A DNA stretch of 64,000 nucleotides from Calliphora vicina (GCF_958450345.1 NC_088780.1:125936226-126000225); one strand, 5' to 3'. Shown: positions 24,240 through 36,871, counted from the first letter of the stretch. The notes: generated by a model not told the origin, from the sequence alone. A program made the numbers and translations.

Positions 24240-24700
24240 GTCTCACTTAGTTATTTGACATTAAAGTGTAAACAACAAAGTTTTTTTTTTGCTTGAAACA
24301 AATGAAGCTTGAACGCTATAAAAGATAATCTTTTTTCCACCGAATCATTACCATGACACTAAGATAATTCTCTGTATTTGGTGGGAGCAAGACCAGACCA
24401 TCACAGGGAACCTGGGGGGTTATTATGTAATTCGATTCGAAACGAAACTCTTTCGAAATACAATGTATAAAGCATACAATTTGGAACGAATTTCTTTACG
24501 AAAGGAGTTACATAATAACCCCCCTGCACCGAACGCAACTGATTCGTTTGAAGCGAGCATTGGCCGAAAAAAGCCTAGAATATGCGGCCAGATATGAAAG
24601 CGTAATATTTCATCATGACAACGCTCGGCCACATACCTCTTTAAAAGTATTTAGTATGAAGTGGTTGAAAAGTTTTGCCGTCCGCTTTATAGTCTAGACA
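24240..24700 (+). pseudogene. Second mariner transposase remnant
   Basis: It reads CIWWEQ and then, after a deletion, the TITGNL equivalent. It is interrupted by a 109-bp MITE and resumes with the HRTQLIRLKRALAEKSLEYA-type block and HHDNARPHTS, the region of the second catalytic aspartate of mariner. It continues to a block reading MKWLKSFAV. Frame breaks make it non-functional. The sequence continues the family seen at 9765-10016. Confidence 0.78.
24415..24523. mobile_element. 109-bp MITE with CTG target duplication
   Basis: It starts GGGGGTTATTATGTAA and ends with the reverse complement, inside mariner codons. The flanking triplet CTG is present on both sides, and the related mariner copy at 9765 shows the uninterrupted site (AACCTGTACCGAACG). 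A 3-bp CWG duplication plus G-rich ends fits the PIF/Harbinger superfamily; that assignment is an inference. Confidence 0.75.
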
Positions 24701-24819
24701 AATAATTCAGTACAAATCATCATCATTTTCTGACCTTGTATGGGGATTTATGGCAACTCAAACTGTATTCCGGGGGACATTTGTATGGGGCTGACGGACT
24801 TACATTGCCATATGGTCTA

Positions 24820-26570
24820 AGAATCTTATGAGGATCAAGAATATATACAGTCAGCGTCTAAAGAAAGTGTACAACTTGTTTTTACATTTAAAACATTTTA
24901 TTTACATATTAAAAAACTATTTGTTCTCCAGTTCAAGTATATTTAACAAAACATTTAATTGTTCTCTTGCAATATATAAACAAAAAACTAAACTAGTTCA
25001 ACTGCAGCAAAAACAGTAACAACAAAACCAAAAATACACCATTTTTAACGCGTCAAAAGAAAGTGTACAGTTTAGGGAAATTAGAAGAAAAAACGTGTTT
25101 AGCTTTTTATTTGACATCTTTTGGGTTTTAAAACAGTTTCAAGCCTCCTTGGCATTGTTTCTACCAATTTTGATGTCACCGATGTTGGGATGTTGAACCA
25201 CTCTTCCTGCAGGATTTCGTGTAGAGAGTCATTGCTGGTAATATTTCATTTTCTGATCTGTCTGTCCAAATGCTACCACAGATGTTCAATGGGATTAATG
25301 TTCGGTGACTGTGGGGGTTGTTCCAGTTGTTTCGGTGTATGATACAACAACCATTCTTTAACAAGTTAAGAAGTATGCTTCGGATAGTTGTCCTGTTGGA
25401 AGATCCAGGTTCGGTCTAGATTTAATTTTCTAATGATGGGTTCCATATTTTCTATAAGAATGTTTAGGTAATCGGTTTTGCTCATCAAACTATCAATAAA
25501 TATGAGTTTTCCCATGCCACTTGACGCCATACACCCCCACACCATCACCTAACCACCACCATGCTTTACGGTGGATAGTACATTTTTTGGTAGAACTCTT
25601 GATTTTTTTCTTCTCCAAATTTTACTCCTTTTTCTACTTCCGAAAATCTCAAACTTGCTTTCGTCCGTAAACAGCACATTATTCCAAAACAATTTTCTTG
25701 GTTTTTATACCTGTTTGCGAATTCTCGAAGTCGCTCTTTATTTCGTTTGGAAATGTGGGGTTATTCTCTCGGAACTCCACCATATAGAGCATTTGGGTGT
25801 AGCGCTCGGCGAACCGTTACTAACTCTCACTCCAGACGAATCTGTTAATTCTTCGCATAATTTTACTGCACTTACTGTGAATACTTTCTTCACTGCTCTC
25901 ACAATCGATCGTATTTCAAGGTTGTTAAGGCGTTTTGGTGTTCCGGCACGTTGCTGATCTTCTAAAATTCTAAATTTTTTTGTTTCTCTATAATTTTTTT
26001 TACAGTATTATGGCTTCTTCCTATTATAGAAGAGATTTCACGTGACGATTTGCCTTCATTTTTAAATTTTATGACTTACTTTCTTGTTTCAATTGCAGTT
26101 TGTTTTCCCATTTTGGTTTTAAAGTTCTCGCGAACAAACAAGAAAAGCTACTATCTTAAAATCTCATGAGACTAGCAGCAAGATCCACAAAAAATTATAA
26201 TCTAGGCAAAAATAAAGAATAACAATATATTTTTTTATGTAGCTAGAAAAATCTTATTGCAATTCTAAATGTGTACACTTTTTTCTGACGCGTTAAAAAA
26301 GGAGTATTTTTGGTTTTGTTGTTACTGTTTTTGTTGCAGTTGAAATAGTTTAGTTTTTTGTTTATATATTGCAAGAGAACAATTAAGTGTTTTGTTAAAT
26401 ATACTAGAACTGGAGAAAAAATTGTTTTTTAATATGTAAATAAAACGTTTTAAATTTAAAAACAAGTTGTACACTTTCTTTTGACGCTGACTGTACATAC
26501 TTTTTGGTTCCTCGACCAATATTTCGTTATGTTACAAACGGAAAGACAAAATCAATATACCCCCATCTTT
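24820..26570 (+). repeat. Mini-me-like repeat split by a Tc1 element
   Basis: ATGAGGATCAAGAATATA on the left and, after the Tc1 element, TACTTTTTGGTTCCTC and ACAAACGGAAAGACAAA on the right are the core and tail of the repeat represented in full at 9113-9727. Confidence 0.65.
24848..26493 (-). mobile_element. Tc1-like transposon with ~220-bp IR/DR termini, dead transposase
   Basis: A 1,646-bp element with CAGTCAGCGTC and GACGCTGACTG ends, flanked by TA on both sides (24846-24847; 26494-26495). The inverted repeats run about 220 bp and each carries two direct repeats: an outer AAAGAAAGTGTACAACTTG-type block and an inner CGTCAAAAGAAAGTGTACAG block. This is the IR/DR design. The minus-strand transposase includes MVWGCMASSGMGKLIF and WIFQQDNYPKHTS (second catalytic Asp) at 25366-25548. 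An early stop follows the N-terminal MGKQTAIETRK near 26110, and later frames are shifted. Confidence 0.87.
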
Positions 26571-28911
26571 TTTGATATTCCATGACGGTTACATTGAACA
26601 TTTTATTAGAAACTACTTTCTACATTCATTATCCAAAAGATTTTGGATAAACTCACCAATATCAGAACATTCACCACTATCGCAAATCAAAATTTTACAT
26701 GAAATATGTTCCCTTATCCCATTTATCGTTCATAAACATTGTTGACGTGAAAAAATTCCCCATGTTGTGATATTTTTAGATGGAATTCCTAAATACTTCG
26801 GAATCTAAAGTCTTCTCAACAATCACCAATTATTTCATAAAATATTTAACGAGACTTTATGTAAATAAAATTCTCTAATTTATTTACATATTAATATGTA
26901 TTATTACAAACAAATTATTAAAAATTTTCTGATTTAAAATATATTTTATTAAATTATCTAGAGGAAATTTTAAAAATGATTTAATCACTCGGATTAAATC
27001 ATTATTCGTTTGAAAAAAAAAATATAAAAAATAAGACTATCAAAAGTTCTTGCAGTTGTAAAATAAATTGAAATTATTTTAAAATAAAAAGGAATTTAAT
27101 TTTTTGTATTAAAGAAATCCTTCTTTCTGAACACCCACGACATAATAAAATACACGTATACATTTATATGGCAAATATGTAAAAGGTGCAAAATGAGTTT
27201 TTTTTTATAAACGAAGGCAGATTTTGTGTAGAGATTTTTATATTATTTTCAAACACTTACAAACACTCACTCCAACAAGGGACACACGGATTTAATAAAT
27301 TTTGTATGTAGATAGATACTCGTAAATAAAACTGCGTAGCACTATGTATTAAGTTTCAGGTTATTTCTACTTCGGCATAAACTTTTTAAACTTTGGGGTT
27401 ATTGTTTTCAGGAACGCAATGATTTTTGTGTTTATTTGTTTATTTAATTTTTGTGTTGACTTTTGTTTTAAATTTAAAGCATTTAGCATATATATTTTGT
27501 TGTGTTTGTTTTGGGCTTTTTATATTTTGTAAATGAATTATTTAAATAAAATTACAGGCGCACACACTTAAAAGGCTGAATATAAAAGAAAAACTAACAC
27601 AGGATATGTATGATTTGTTTGGGTAAAAACCAACAATAAAAACTTTAATACACACTAAATTTTTATAAATATTTCAGGTTTTTTTCTATATTTTTCAAAG
27701 AGAGAAAAACTGTATTTTAAGTTTAAAAAAAATATATATTTTTTGTAAATTTCTATTAAAAACTTTTCTTTTTTATGGTAATTAGATTTATATTTTCTTT
27801 CAGAACAAAACTAAAAATTGTTTAATTTAAGTTAAGTAAAATATAACAACCGTTTAGCACAAAGGATGTACTCTTTCTAAAAGCCTGAAAATATGCAATG
27901 GGTTTCAACTGCAAGGAGAGTAAAACAAAAATACCAACAACCAAAAGTAGTTGTGGAAAATCTTAGATGTACTCTCGCGAATATGAATGTGTAAGAATTT
28001 CGCTTATAAAAAATATATCATCATTAACATAGAATTTCCAATAAATATAAAAAGTTACACTCATTTGTTTAGCTCTTTGTTCTCTTTAACTCTTAAGGAT
28101 AATTGAAATCTCTCTTTTATAAATCAAACACCACAAATAAAATACTCTTTGTCTGTTTACAGCTTTTTTTCTCTCTGTTGTATCAAAATCTCTGCTACAA
28201 CAACCACCCAATTTTAACAACCTTCCCCCATCATCTCCACTGCAGCTTGCCACCCTGCATCCATCCTTGTTGTTTTTCCTGTTTTGTTTTTAAAACACTG
28301 TATTTTTGTTTTGCTTTTTTTATCTAACCCAAAAATTTGTTTTTTTCAACATTTGTTTATTTATCTATCATCATGTTTGCGTTTTTTTTTAGTTTTAGTA
28401 GAACATTACAAAATTTCACCCTCTACCTCCCCCTTTGGGTTTCATCGCATTAATTTTTGTTGACTTTTCATGTTATTTTCATGTAGGTTGCGAAATTCTT
28501 AAAAGTTTTTTAATGTTTCTTGTTAGCTTTCTACTCGTAGTTCTGTAGTTCTTTTGAAAGAAAAGGGGTGAGTTTGTTTTTAAAAAGATTCTGATTTTAT
28601 GGGTTTCTTTAAAATCACTCCAAATTAAATTTGTTAAATCTTGTGTTTAGCCGAACATGTTTTGTTATTGTTATAATTTTTGTTTTGTTTTTTGTTATTT
28701 CCTTAAGATGTACCAATCCAACCCTCATCTACAGTAATATTTTAGACAAAAAATAGACCAAAAGAATGAATAAACATTTTTAAAGTATCTAATGTTGACA
28801 ACAGTTTAACAGGTACAATATTTCCACAAGTTTGAAAAACGATGTGAGATCTTTAAAAGGTAGCGGTGTGAGTTTATCGTTAAAGTAATTTTCGGAAGGG
28901 TGCTTTATATG
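26571..28911. other. 2.3 kb of AT-rich DNA without a recognisable gene
   Basis: TTACATTGAACATTTTATTAGA near 26590 resembles the repeat around 10210. The rest is T-rich sequence with short open frames (for example 28103-28327) of low-complexity F/L/C composition. No splice-consistent exon or RNA gene was recognised. Confidence 0.4.
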
Positions 28912-28919
28912 GTAGCTAT

Positions 28920-31268
28920 TAGGGTATTTATTCGACTAATGCTCGTTCGATTAATCGAATAATTTCTTACGAATAATTATTTGAACAATTTAAAAATGGC
29001 CATTTTCGAATAACGAATAATTCGAACAATTTTATGTAGAATAATCGAATAAAACGAATAAATGTTCGTATATGTATATTTAAATTTATTAAATTGATTA
29101 CAATTTTTCATAATTTCAAACTTAACCCATTAGTGCGCATAGTCCCTTATAAGGGACGCTCGAATTTTCTACTGTAGCACTTTCAAAAATTGATATTTTT
29201 GAATAACAAGAAGGGTATGCCGTTACTGACATTCCAACAAATCATGTTTTATTTCATTTGTTTCTATTAATGTTATTTGTGTGTTGTGTTTTATGCAAAA
29301 TATGGAAAACCAATTTGTGAAAAAACAAAAATCACGAACTGGATAAGAAAAATTGGAATACATTAAATAGTATGTGAATATTTGTTATTTTTTGTGTGTT
29401 GTTCTTTGTAAATCAGTGTAATGATTTAATTTATGTAAAAAAATTATGACAAAATGTTATGCCACGTGTATATAGTGATTTTGAATTCAACGTCCCCTAA
29501 GAGGGACACTGCGTCCGTAGTACGATTGTGATACTATGATTGAGTAAATATTTATTTCATATATATACTAACAGTTTCTGAAATATTGGATGAACGGGAT
29601 GCCCTTGAAGATAATGAGTTCAATGTCGTTGCAATTTGCGAAATTCCACCATGAGATGGAGCCGATACCGAAAAAGATACCGATGAATGCGATGATGAGC
29701 ACGATGCTAATCTTAATCATCTGGGTTATACAGCATGTAAAATTGTATAAGGAAGATAGTGAACAGGTACTGTAAGTATTCCCCAACCAAAAGTGTTCAT
29801 CGATATAATATGGGCATGAGAGTCGTTTATAAGATGGATCAACTATTTGCAGTCTACAGTCAGACAAAAGAAATGGTGGTGGCCAATATTTGCATATCTC
29901 ATTGATGCCTCAGTTTTATTGCATGGCTGCTGATGAAGAAGTTACATCCTAATGATCCAACATGTGCATTTCTTCTTTTTTTCGCCGAAATCTTGCTACA
30001 TCCTACCTTGAAACGTATGGTACCCCACTAAAAGGGTACTGCTACACGTTCAATATATATTGTGATATTTGGATAACGATCCATTGTAATGGATCAGGGA
30101 ACTTCGTCCACTAATGGGTTAAATAAGTAATAATGACTCACAAAAATTGTATTGTTTCTGAAATTCGACAAATAATTAAAGACAAAGAGACTTTCGATCA
30201 CTGTAGATGAGTGTTCCGATAACTCCTTCTATAAATATATAAATATTACTGCAAGAAGTTACAATTCTAAGAACAAATCTTTCAAAATTTTTACCTTAGG
30301 ACTTGAACCAATGAAAATAAAAGGTACGGAATAAAATATTTGTTATTTAGCTGGCGAAATATTATAAGAATCGCAATTAATAATCAAAATTTTAACTTAG
30401 ATTAAAGTGGAGTTGAATGTGATGGAGAATGTGATTTTGAAACGGTGGAGAATGTGATTTTGAAACGGTCGTCGAAAGTGATATTGAGGATGACATTTAT
30501 AATGATTACATTATCTGATCTTAAAATATATGTATATGAGTGATGTTATTAACCGCATACGTAAGTGTTGCAAAATATTTAATAAATCGAATGATAAACA
30601 CAAATATTGCAAATTAACGTCTTATACATGATGTTAAACATCGTTGGACATCTTGGACATGGTAATAAACATTTTGCGTATTTGTAAATGCGTCAATCAT
30701 GCACTGCCTGACTTCAAATTAGCCACGTACACTGACAATGATATCAAACTTTGGACAGATTCCCTTTATTGTGTAATTCCCCAAGGCCACTTTATTAAGC
30801 AAAGATTCGGCAACGTTGATAGAGCTTGATGTATAATACAATTTGTTATAAATAATTTAGAAAAAGTGAATAATTAATTTACTAAAGAATTAGTTACTCA
30901 ATTTAAAACCCGAATTAATGAACGACATAAAAAAGTTAACACGTTTATATTGTATTTCAATTCAGGATCATGTCCAACTAGCTCAAATTTTTTAAAGCAT
31001 AGATACAAAACGGAAACTAAAGGGTTTGCTAGTCAATTGTTTTGTAGATTGTTCGGGAGTTATTCTGATCAGAATATTTATATTGAAAATTTAATAATGG
31101 ATTTTGTTTTCGAATGTTTTTTTTTAAGACATCAACCGACATCAAAAATTCATTCTTTAATTTTTTAAAAAAAAATTAAATTATTCGAATAATTCGATTA
31201 ATTTTAAAAGTGTGATCGAATTATTCGAACAAGTTAAAATCTCTTATTCGATTCATTCAAATACCCTA
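28920..31268 (+). mobile_element. hAT element, copy 4, carrying a piggyBac insertion
   Basis: TAGGGTATTT and AAATACCCTA ends with a perfect 8-bp target duplication GTAGCTAT at 28912-28919 and 31269-31276. Without the internal insertion it is about 1.35 kb and collinear with copy 2, including the transposase-like block around 30690-30820. A short block, GTGATTTTGAAACGGT, is tandemly duplicated at about 30431-30467. It is inactive. Confidence 0.87.
29126..30118 (+). mobile_element. Degenerate piggyBac-like element nested in hAT copy 4
   Basis: Ends CCCATTAGTG and CACTAATGGG are flanked by TTAA at 29122-29125 and 30119-30122, the piggyBac target signature. Near 29580-29720 one frame reads an acidic piggyBac-like N-terminal stretch (ILDERDALEDNEFNVV, then TDECDDEHD), and around 29825-29880 a QLFAVYSQTKEMVV block is seen. 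Most of the transposase is gone. Its right end has received part of the GGGCACTGCTACACG foldback family (about 30030-30104). Confidence 0.82.
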
Positions 31269-31276
31269 GTAGCTAT

Positions 31277-32129
31277 GATCAATTATGAATCGGGCGTTAC
31301 AAACATCAGCACAAACGCATAATACCCTCACCACTATTGTAGTGTATTTTAAAATATGGTCGCTCTAAACCTAATCGATAATTCCGTGATTAATGGAAGG
31401 CATGCATCCAGTGTGTTAGATGTATAATCGTTTCAAAGCGCCAATATCAACCCACCCCTCGTATTTCTGCAAAAAAAAATGTACGTAGGAACTCGTTTAG
31501 GAAGTTGAACATCTGAAAACTGTAACAAGACAGACAGAAATTGACTACTTAGCCAAGTGCTCCCAAATGCACCAGGCGACATTCTATAGCGACATAAATT
31601 ACTAATACATTTTCACCACTTTGGTTTTTGACAACTGAGTTAGGTCTTTGACAGTAGAGTTTCCGCTCTATTTCTGTTCTCTATGGTTTTATAGTACATA
31701 TATTCAAAATATTTCTTGATACGAATTTGAAAGATGCATTATTGATTTAAATTTTGATACAGTTGAGTCAGGTTGATTTTTAAAGAAATATTCTGCACCA
31801 AATTCACTTGTCTCCAATTTTCAAATTTGTTTGCGTTTCTTTTGTAATTCTCCATTTTTTTTTTTGACATTTTTTATAAATTACTCAATGACAAGTTACA
31901 TTATACCAAAGTCTACAGTTTTGACTAATTTATAATACATACATATTACATGGTTTTGCTCCATTATACGCTATTTTTTAATTTTTTAAAATTTAAAAAA
32001 AAAAAATTTTTTCCAAATTGTTTTTAAAAAAAGTTTTTTCAAATTTTTTTTTTTTAATTTCTTTAAATAATTTTTTTGGAAAAAGAATTTATGACAAAAA
32101 AAATTTTTGATGAAAAAAAATTCGGGTTA
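31277..32129. other. AT-rich DNA, no gene seen
   Basis: TTTTTGACAACTGAGTTAGG near 31625 resembles the Helitron 3' region at 20275. Long A/T homopolymers follow from 31980. No gene is supported. Confidence 0.4.
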
Positions 32130-32547
32130 AAAAATATTTTTTTCTGATTTTGACCCATTGTATGTCCAATTTACTATGGTCTTATATACGTCGTTACAAA
32201 GGTCTTAGATATCCATATTGTCTATATAAATGACTTAGTAATCCAGATATAGGTCAAAAATCGAGGTTGTCCTAGTTTTTTCCTTATATCTCAGCCATTT
32301 GTGGACCGATTTTCTCGATTTTAAATAGCGACCGAGCCGGAAGAATTTCAGAGATATTGATGTATGAATCGTGTATGTAAGTTATTTGGGGGCTTCGGAA
32401 AGTTGATTTCAACACACAGACGGTTCCGCTATCTATAACGATCCAGAATATATATACTTTATGGGGTCGCAAATGAAAAATGTGGAAATTACAAACGGAA
32501 TGACAAACTTATATATACCCTTGCCACTCATGGTGAAGGGTATAAAA
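32130..32547 (+). repeat. Mini-me-like repeat copy
   Basis: GATTTTGACCCATTGTATG, ATCTCAGCCATTTGTGGACC, CTATCTATAACGATCCAGAA and GGTGAAGGGTATA occur in the same order as in the copy at 9113-9727. The (GTCY)n run is short and the left T-rich part is degenerate. Confidence 0.7.
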
Positions 32548-32953
32548 ATGTAAAAAGGTGACCCCTACGTTCGTCAAAAAATAATTTGTTCGTAACTGTC
32601 TTTCATAAATACATTATATTAGGAGGTGTACGGGGATTTTTTTTAGGTACGGTCTAATGTACAGTGTACACTGATATAAAAATATATCCAAAAGAATATT
32701 AAATATGCAATAAAATTGAAAAATATGCTTAATATATGCATTTAAAAGAAAAATATGCAAAATATGCAACAACAAATCGATGCCATTTTGTTGCAAATTC
32801 TTCGATTCGGAAAAATTAATTGTCAAAAGTGATTGTTAGTTACTGACTACATACATGCATTTGCATAGAAATCCTTGCCCTGTATAGTATGTTAAATTTT
32901 TAATACGATTCTATTTCTTCGTTTGTGTTGCGAGTTAAAAAGAATTACATTAA

Positions 32954-33470
32954 CCCAGATATGCCCATTGCTTGAGTTTGATCGTTTTAAAAGTACTTTT
33001 ATATTATTTTGGAAGCAGATGAGAAATAAAAAACAGTGCAATTATAGTTTTTTTTTAAATTTATTGAAAAAGTATTTTTTAAGTCGTCTTATATATAGGA
33101 CATTGGGGTCACAATATCAAAACTAAAAAAATAATGAAACATTCATGCATATAACAATTAAGCTACTCTTCATAAATATAAATTCCAAAAAAAATATAGT
33201 ATTTATTTACTTGTAAATGTACAAAATTTTACTTTCAGTACAAACGAGATGTGTCCATAATGACTGAATATGGGCATTATGAAAATATCGCAAATTAAAA
33301 ATTCAATAACTGAAAAATAGTAGCAAAAAATAATGCGATCACATAATCTCCCACAAGGTATTGATGAGTACTGAGTATGTCAACAAAAAAAGGTACTTTG
33401 ATAAACGTCACGTATCATGTAAAGAAGAATGTACTGGTGTACTATATATAGGTCATTGGGCATATCTGGG
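32954..33470. mobile_element. TTAA-flanked MITE (piggyBac-type)
   Basis: CCCAGATATGCCCA at the left end and TGGGCATATCTGGG at the right end, with TTAA directly outside both (32950-32953; 33471-33474). The 517-bp AT-rich interior has no transposase. TTAA duplication and CCC/GGG ends fit a non-autonomous piggyBac relative, distinct in sequence from the one at 29126. The open frame at 32923-33126 crosses its edge and is not a gene. Confidence 0.85.
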
Positions 33471-33474
33471 TTAA

Positions 33475-34500
33475 AATCTCCTCGTCGAGCACTACAAAAA
33501 GTCTCGTCATAGCTATCAATTATCTTTTATAGCTTAGGATATATTCCCATTTGAAACTTGAATTTTCAACATTTTTTCCCACCCTAATCGTTTTTTGATA
33601 ACAGCGGGTCCAACTATTTCCCGATTTTCTCCATTTTTCTTTTGTTGGACTAACAACAAATGTATATGTTTAAAAATCGTGACTGACACCAAAGTTATAT
33701 GCATTTGTATTTAAAAAAAAATAAAAAATGTTGTTTTTCGCTAGTTTTTTGTTATCTAAAAAGATGTATGTATAAGTCCACATTCGAAACATAGACAACA
33801 ACTAGATAGGTAACTGAGAGCCAAAAACCTAAGTCTGTTGTCAAAAATCTAATTCATGAGAATGTATAGCATGTATTTTGTTTTTGTATTCCCGTATGTG
33901 TGAAAAGAGAGTAATTTTTCATTTTGCAACATTTTTAGCAGACAATATTTTTAAGCATTTTAAAAAATTTAGAAAATTTCTGAAAAACAATTAGACAATT
34001 CTGAAACACAATTAGAAACTTTTTAAATATAAATTTAAAATTCTGAAATACAAATGGAAATTTCTGAAATATAATTGAAATAATGAAATACAATTAGAAA
34101 CTTCTGAAATCCAATGGGAAATGGTGTAGAAAATATAAAAATTCGAAATTTTGAATTAGATTTTAAACCATGACACTACAATATTATTGTATCATGATTT
34201 TAAACAATTTACCAATTTAAAAAAAAAAAAATATTTTAAATATAAATAATTTTCTCAGGATTTTTTTTATTACTGATAGGGTAAATAAAACCAAACATGA
34301 TTTAAGAGAAATATGTAGTTCTATTTTAGATTTAAGGAAACACGTACAAAAAAAAACAAAATAAGGAAAGGAAATAAATAAAAAATAAATATATAACTTA
34401 AACTGTAATTCACAAGAAAAATGGCACAGAAATAAACAAATTAAAGGAAAAGATAAAACGAATGAAATGAGAAAAAATACTGGTTATTATAAATTTGTTG
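33475..34500. other. AT-rich DNA downstream of the NIP45-like gene
   Basis: Repeated GAAA(T/C)ACAATTAGAAA-like blocks at 33985-34110 form a short degenerate tandem. ACCTAAGTCTGTTGTCAAAA at 33828 is the reverse complement of Helitron-associated text at 20275 and 31625. No gene was seen. Confidence 0.4.
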
Positions 34501-34553
34501 ACATATTAAATTAAAAATGATTTTATTGACTACAATTAAACAAACATAATTAA

Positions 34554-36871
34554 TTAGTTTTTAATACGCAAATCAATTGCTTCGCCACCTTCTAAATCAA
34601 GATCCGTAGGAGTATCGTTCAGTTCTAATAACTCTCCATCAAAACTGTAAAAGTGTAATTAATGTTTGTTGTTATTTTGTTAATTTAAAAAATTATATGG
34701 CCCTAATTTTGTAAATCACGTCACCAAAGTGATATTTATGTGGAAAGCAAAAACAAAATTTTAAAAATTTTAAACATTTGATTTTGTTTTATATACAAAT
34801 TCTGAACAGAAAAAACGCACCAAAATTCAGGCCTTTCATAATTTGAAAATTTGGTAGGTATATAAAACAAAAACAAATTTTTAAAATATTTGTTTTTGCT
34901 TTCCACATAAATATTACTTTGGTGACGTGATTTACAAAATTAGGGCATATGTATATTAATTTACCTTAATTTCAATTGATCTAAACCAACTTTCAATTCT
35001 TCCGCACACTTTATATATAAAATGCGAAATTTGTCAGTTTTCATAATGTCTATTTGCAAGGGACGCTTCCATTGATCCGACTGGATTTTAAGAGTGATTT
35101 TGTTTGCATCACGTCTTTTTGCGACTGCCCCAGCAGCCTTTGGTGAATTGAAGCGATTCGACAGCACTCGACCATCTACAAAATAGTTGATTGTTTAGTT
35201 CTTTATTAGTCTGGTTATACTTCTGTTTTCTTTATTCACTGTTATCAACCAATTTCACAAAAAACACTAATTTCATAAACAAATTATAAATGCTTGAACA
35301 ATTAAACGAAATTTCACAAAAACACAGGCTCTAGTTTTAAGAAAATTACGCTTATGTTAAAAAAAAACTATTTTGAACAACATACATGCTTCATAAAAAC
35401 AAAAATAACAATACTGTAATTAAAACGAAAAAAATCTTTAACAACTAATTTTCAATAAATGCAGAACAAATTAACAATATTTGCCAGATTCACAACAGAA
35501 AATTTTAATTTCACAATCTCACAAAAATAACAACCAAAAAAAATTAAATGTTCAGAGACTTAAATTATTCTTCAGAAATGATAATTTCAATAAAAACCAA
35601 TGATTATAAAAAACGTTTTTTCAAATAAGATTTTTTCTCAAAATTTAAAATTTTTGGGATTAAAGGATATAATATAAAAACATTTAATTAAAAAGAAATA
35701 CTACTCACCAATAAACTGAAAAATTTTGTAATTAATCGAATCGGGCGTATCATCTGCCATTATAATGCGATCATCGAGATTGAAAACTATACTCTCAGTA
35801 CTGATATTTTCACGTTCCGCAAGTTGTTTGAAAATAATAGAAAACTTTTGATATTTGCGCAATTTAAATGGCTCTGGTTTGCCCTTCCAATTAACCTTGA
35901 TATTGAGCTCGGGATTGTCCTCATCAAATGATATGTCCAATGAAGCATTTGTGGAGCCCTTGTTTTCACTTGAATTAATAGTAAATTTTTCTTGATTTTT
36001 CCTTTTACTACGTGTTGTCCGTGTAGCTTCTTCTATGTCGGAGTCCAATTCAATAAAGCCTTCAACACGGGGCATAGGACTGGAAACTAAGTCTATGAAA
36101 TCAACTTGAGTACTGCGAGCTGCAAGTTCGGCTACATACTGACGACGGGCACGCATGACACGTGAACGTCCAGGACGACCCTGTTGTAAAAAACGTTCCA
36201 TGATGTTTAATGTGGAGCTGGCTTGATCAGACTCCTGTTCATGTGTGGACACTTCATTTGAGGAAGTGTCTTCATCTGAAGAGTTATTTTGTAGATCTTG
36301 AGTGATGTTGGCAGACAAATTTTTACTGGCTCGGCCCCTGCCACGACCGCGACCTCTGCCTCTTCCTTTACCTCGTCCTCTGCCTTTGGATGAAGTTGGT
36401 TCAATATTTTCTAATATTGTGTCTGTTTCTACAACTTTTTTACACATTTCCAAAGACCTCCTCGTTCTTCGACCAACCGGCTCATTTGCCTTTTTGCATA
36501 AGTTATCTAACAATGGCATTGTAGGCGATATGGAACCATCTGTCGATGTCGAACTTCTTCGTGATTTTGCATTTTTCTTATATTTCTTCTCTGGTGTTGT
36601 AGTTTTCTCTTTGAGACCCTGTCTTTTCGAAGGACTCTTTTTAACAGTATTGTTATTTACTAGGGATTCAAAATCAAAGTCATCATTATCTAAACCCAGA
36701 CTGTCATTGGCAGACTCCAGAGATTTTGCAGACTCCAGAGATTTGAGTTGATCCAATAAATTTGCTAAGAAAAAGTAAATGCAATGAATTACAAATTTTA
36801 TCGGATTTTGCAAAATGCTTACTTTTTCTCAACTCGTCAAAATTTTTAAATATATCGAACTCTTCAGTCAT
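34554..36871 (-). CDS. NFATC2IP: NIP45/Rad60/Esc2-type protein with two SUMO-like domains
   Basis: Four exons on the minus strand: 36871-36823, 36764-35709, 35175-34965 and 34644-34554, all with GT-AG introns and matching phases, giving 468 aa that begin MTEEFDIFKNFDEL. The N-terminal half is charged and disordered, with a Gly-Arg tract at about residues 143-164. VDFIDLVSS (237-245) and GFIELDSDIEE (252-262) look like SUMO-interacting motifs. SUMO-like domain 1 is at about 303-369 (ELNIKVNWKG onward) and domain 2 at about 391-466 (ITLKIQSDQW onward), ending DLRIKN. This order is that of NIP45/Rad60/Esc2 proteins, which assist SUMO ligation and Smc5/6-linked genome maintenance in the nucleus. 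A TTTATT (AATAAA on the minus strand) at 34522-34527 could be the poly(A) signal. A MITE sits in intron 3. The gene diverges from Elongin A across a MITE-filled gap. Domain calls are by eye; ortholog status is likely but not tested. Confidence 0.88.
34700..34946. mobile_element. MITE in intron 3 of the NIP45-like gene
   Basis: Long inverted repeats of about 60 bp start GCCCTAATTTTGTAAATCAC and include ACATAAATATTACTTTGGTG in reverse at the right end. ATATG flanks both sides (34695-34699; 34947-34951), a probable 5-bp target duplication. The right end lies 18 bases from the exon 3 donor without touching it. Confidence 0.8.

Noticed and set aside
36302..36751. 149-codon plus-strand open frame rich in R, P and L
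   Set aside because: Exact antisense of the Gly-Arg-rich exon 2 of the NIP45-like gene; only a shadow of it.
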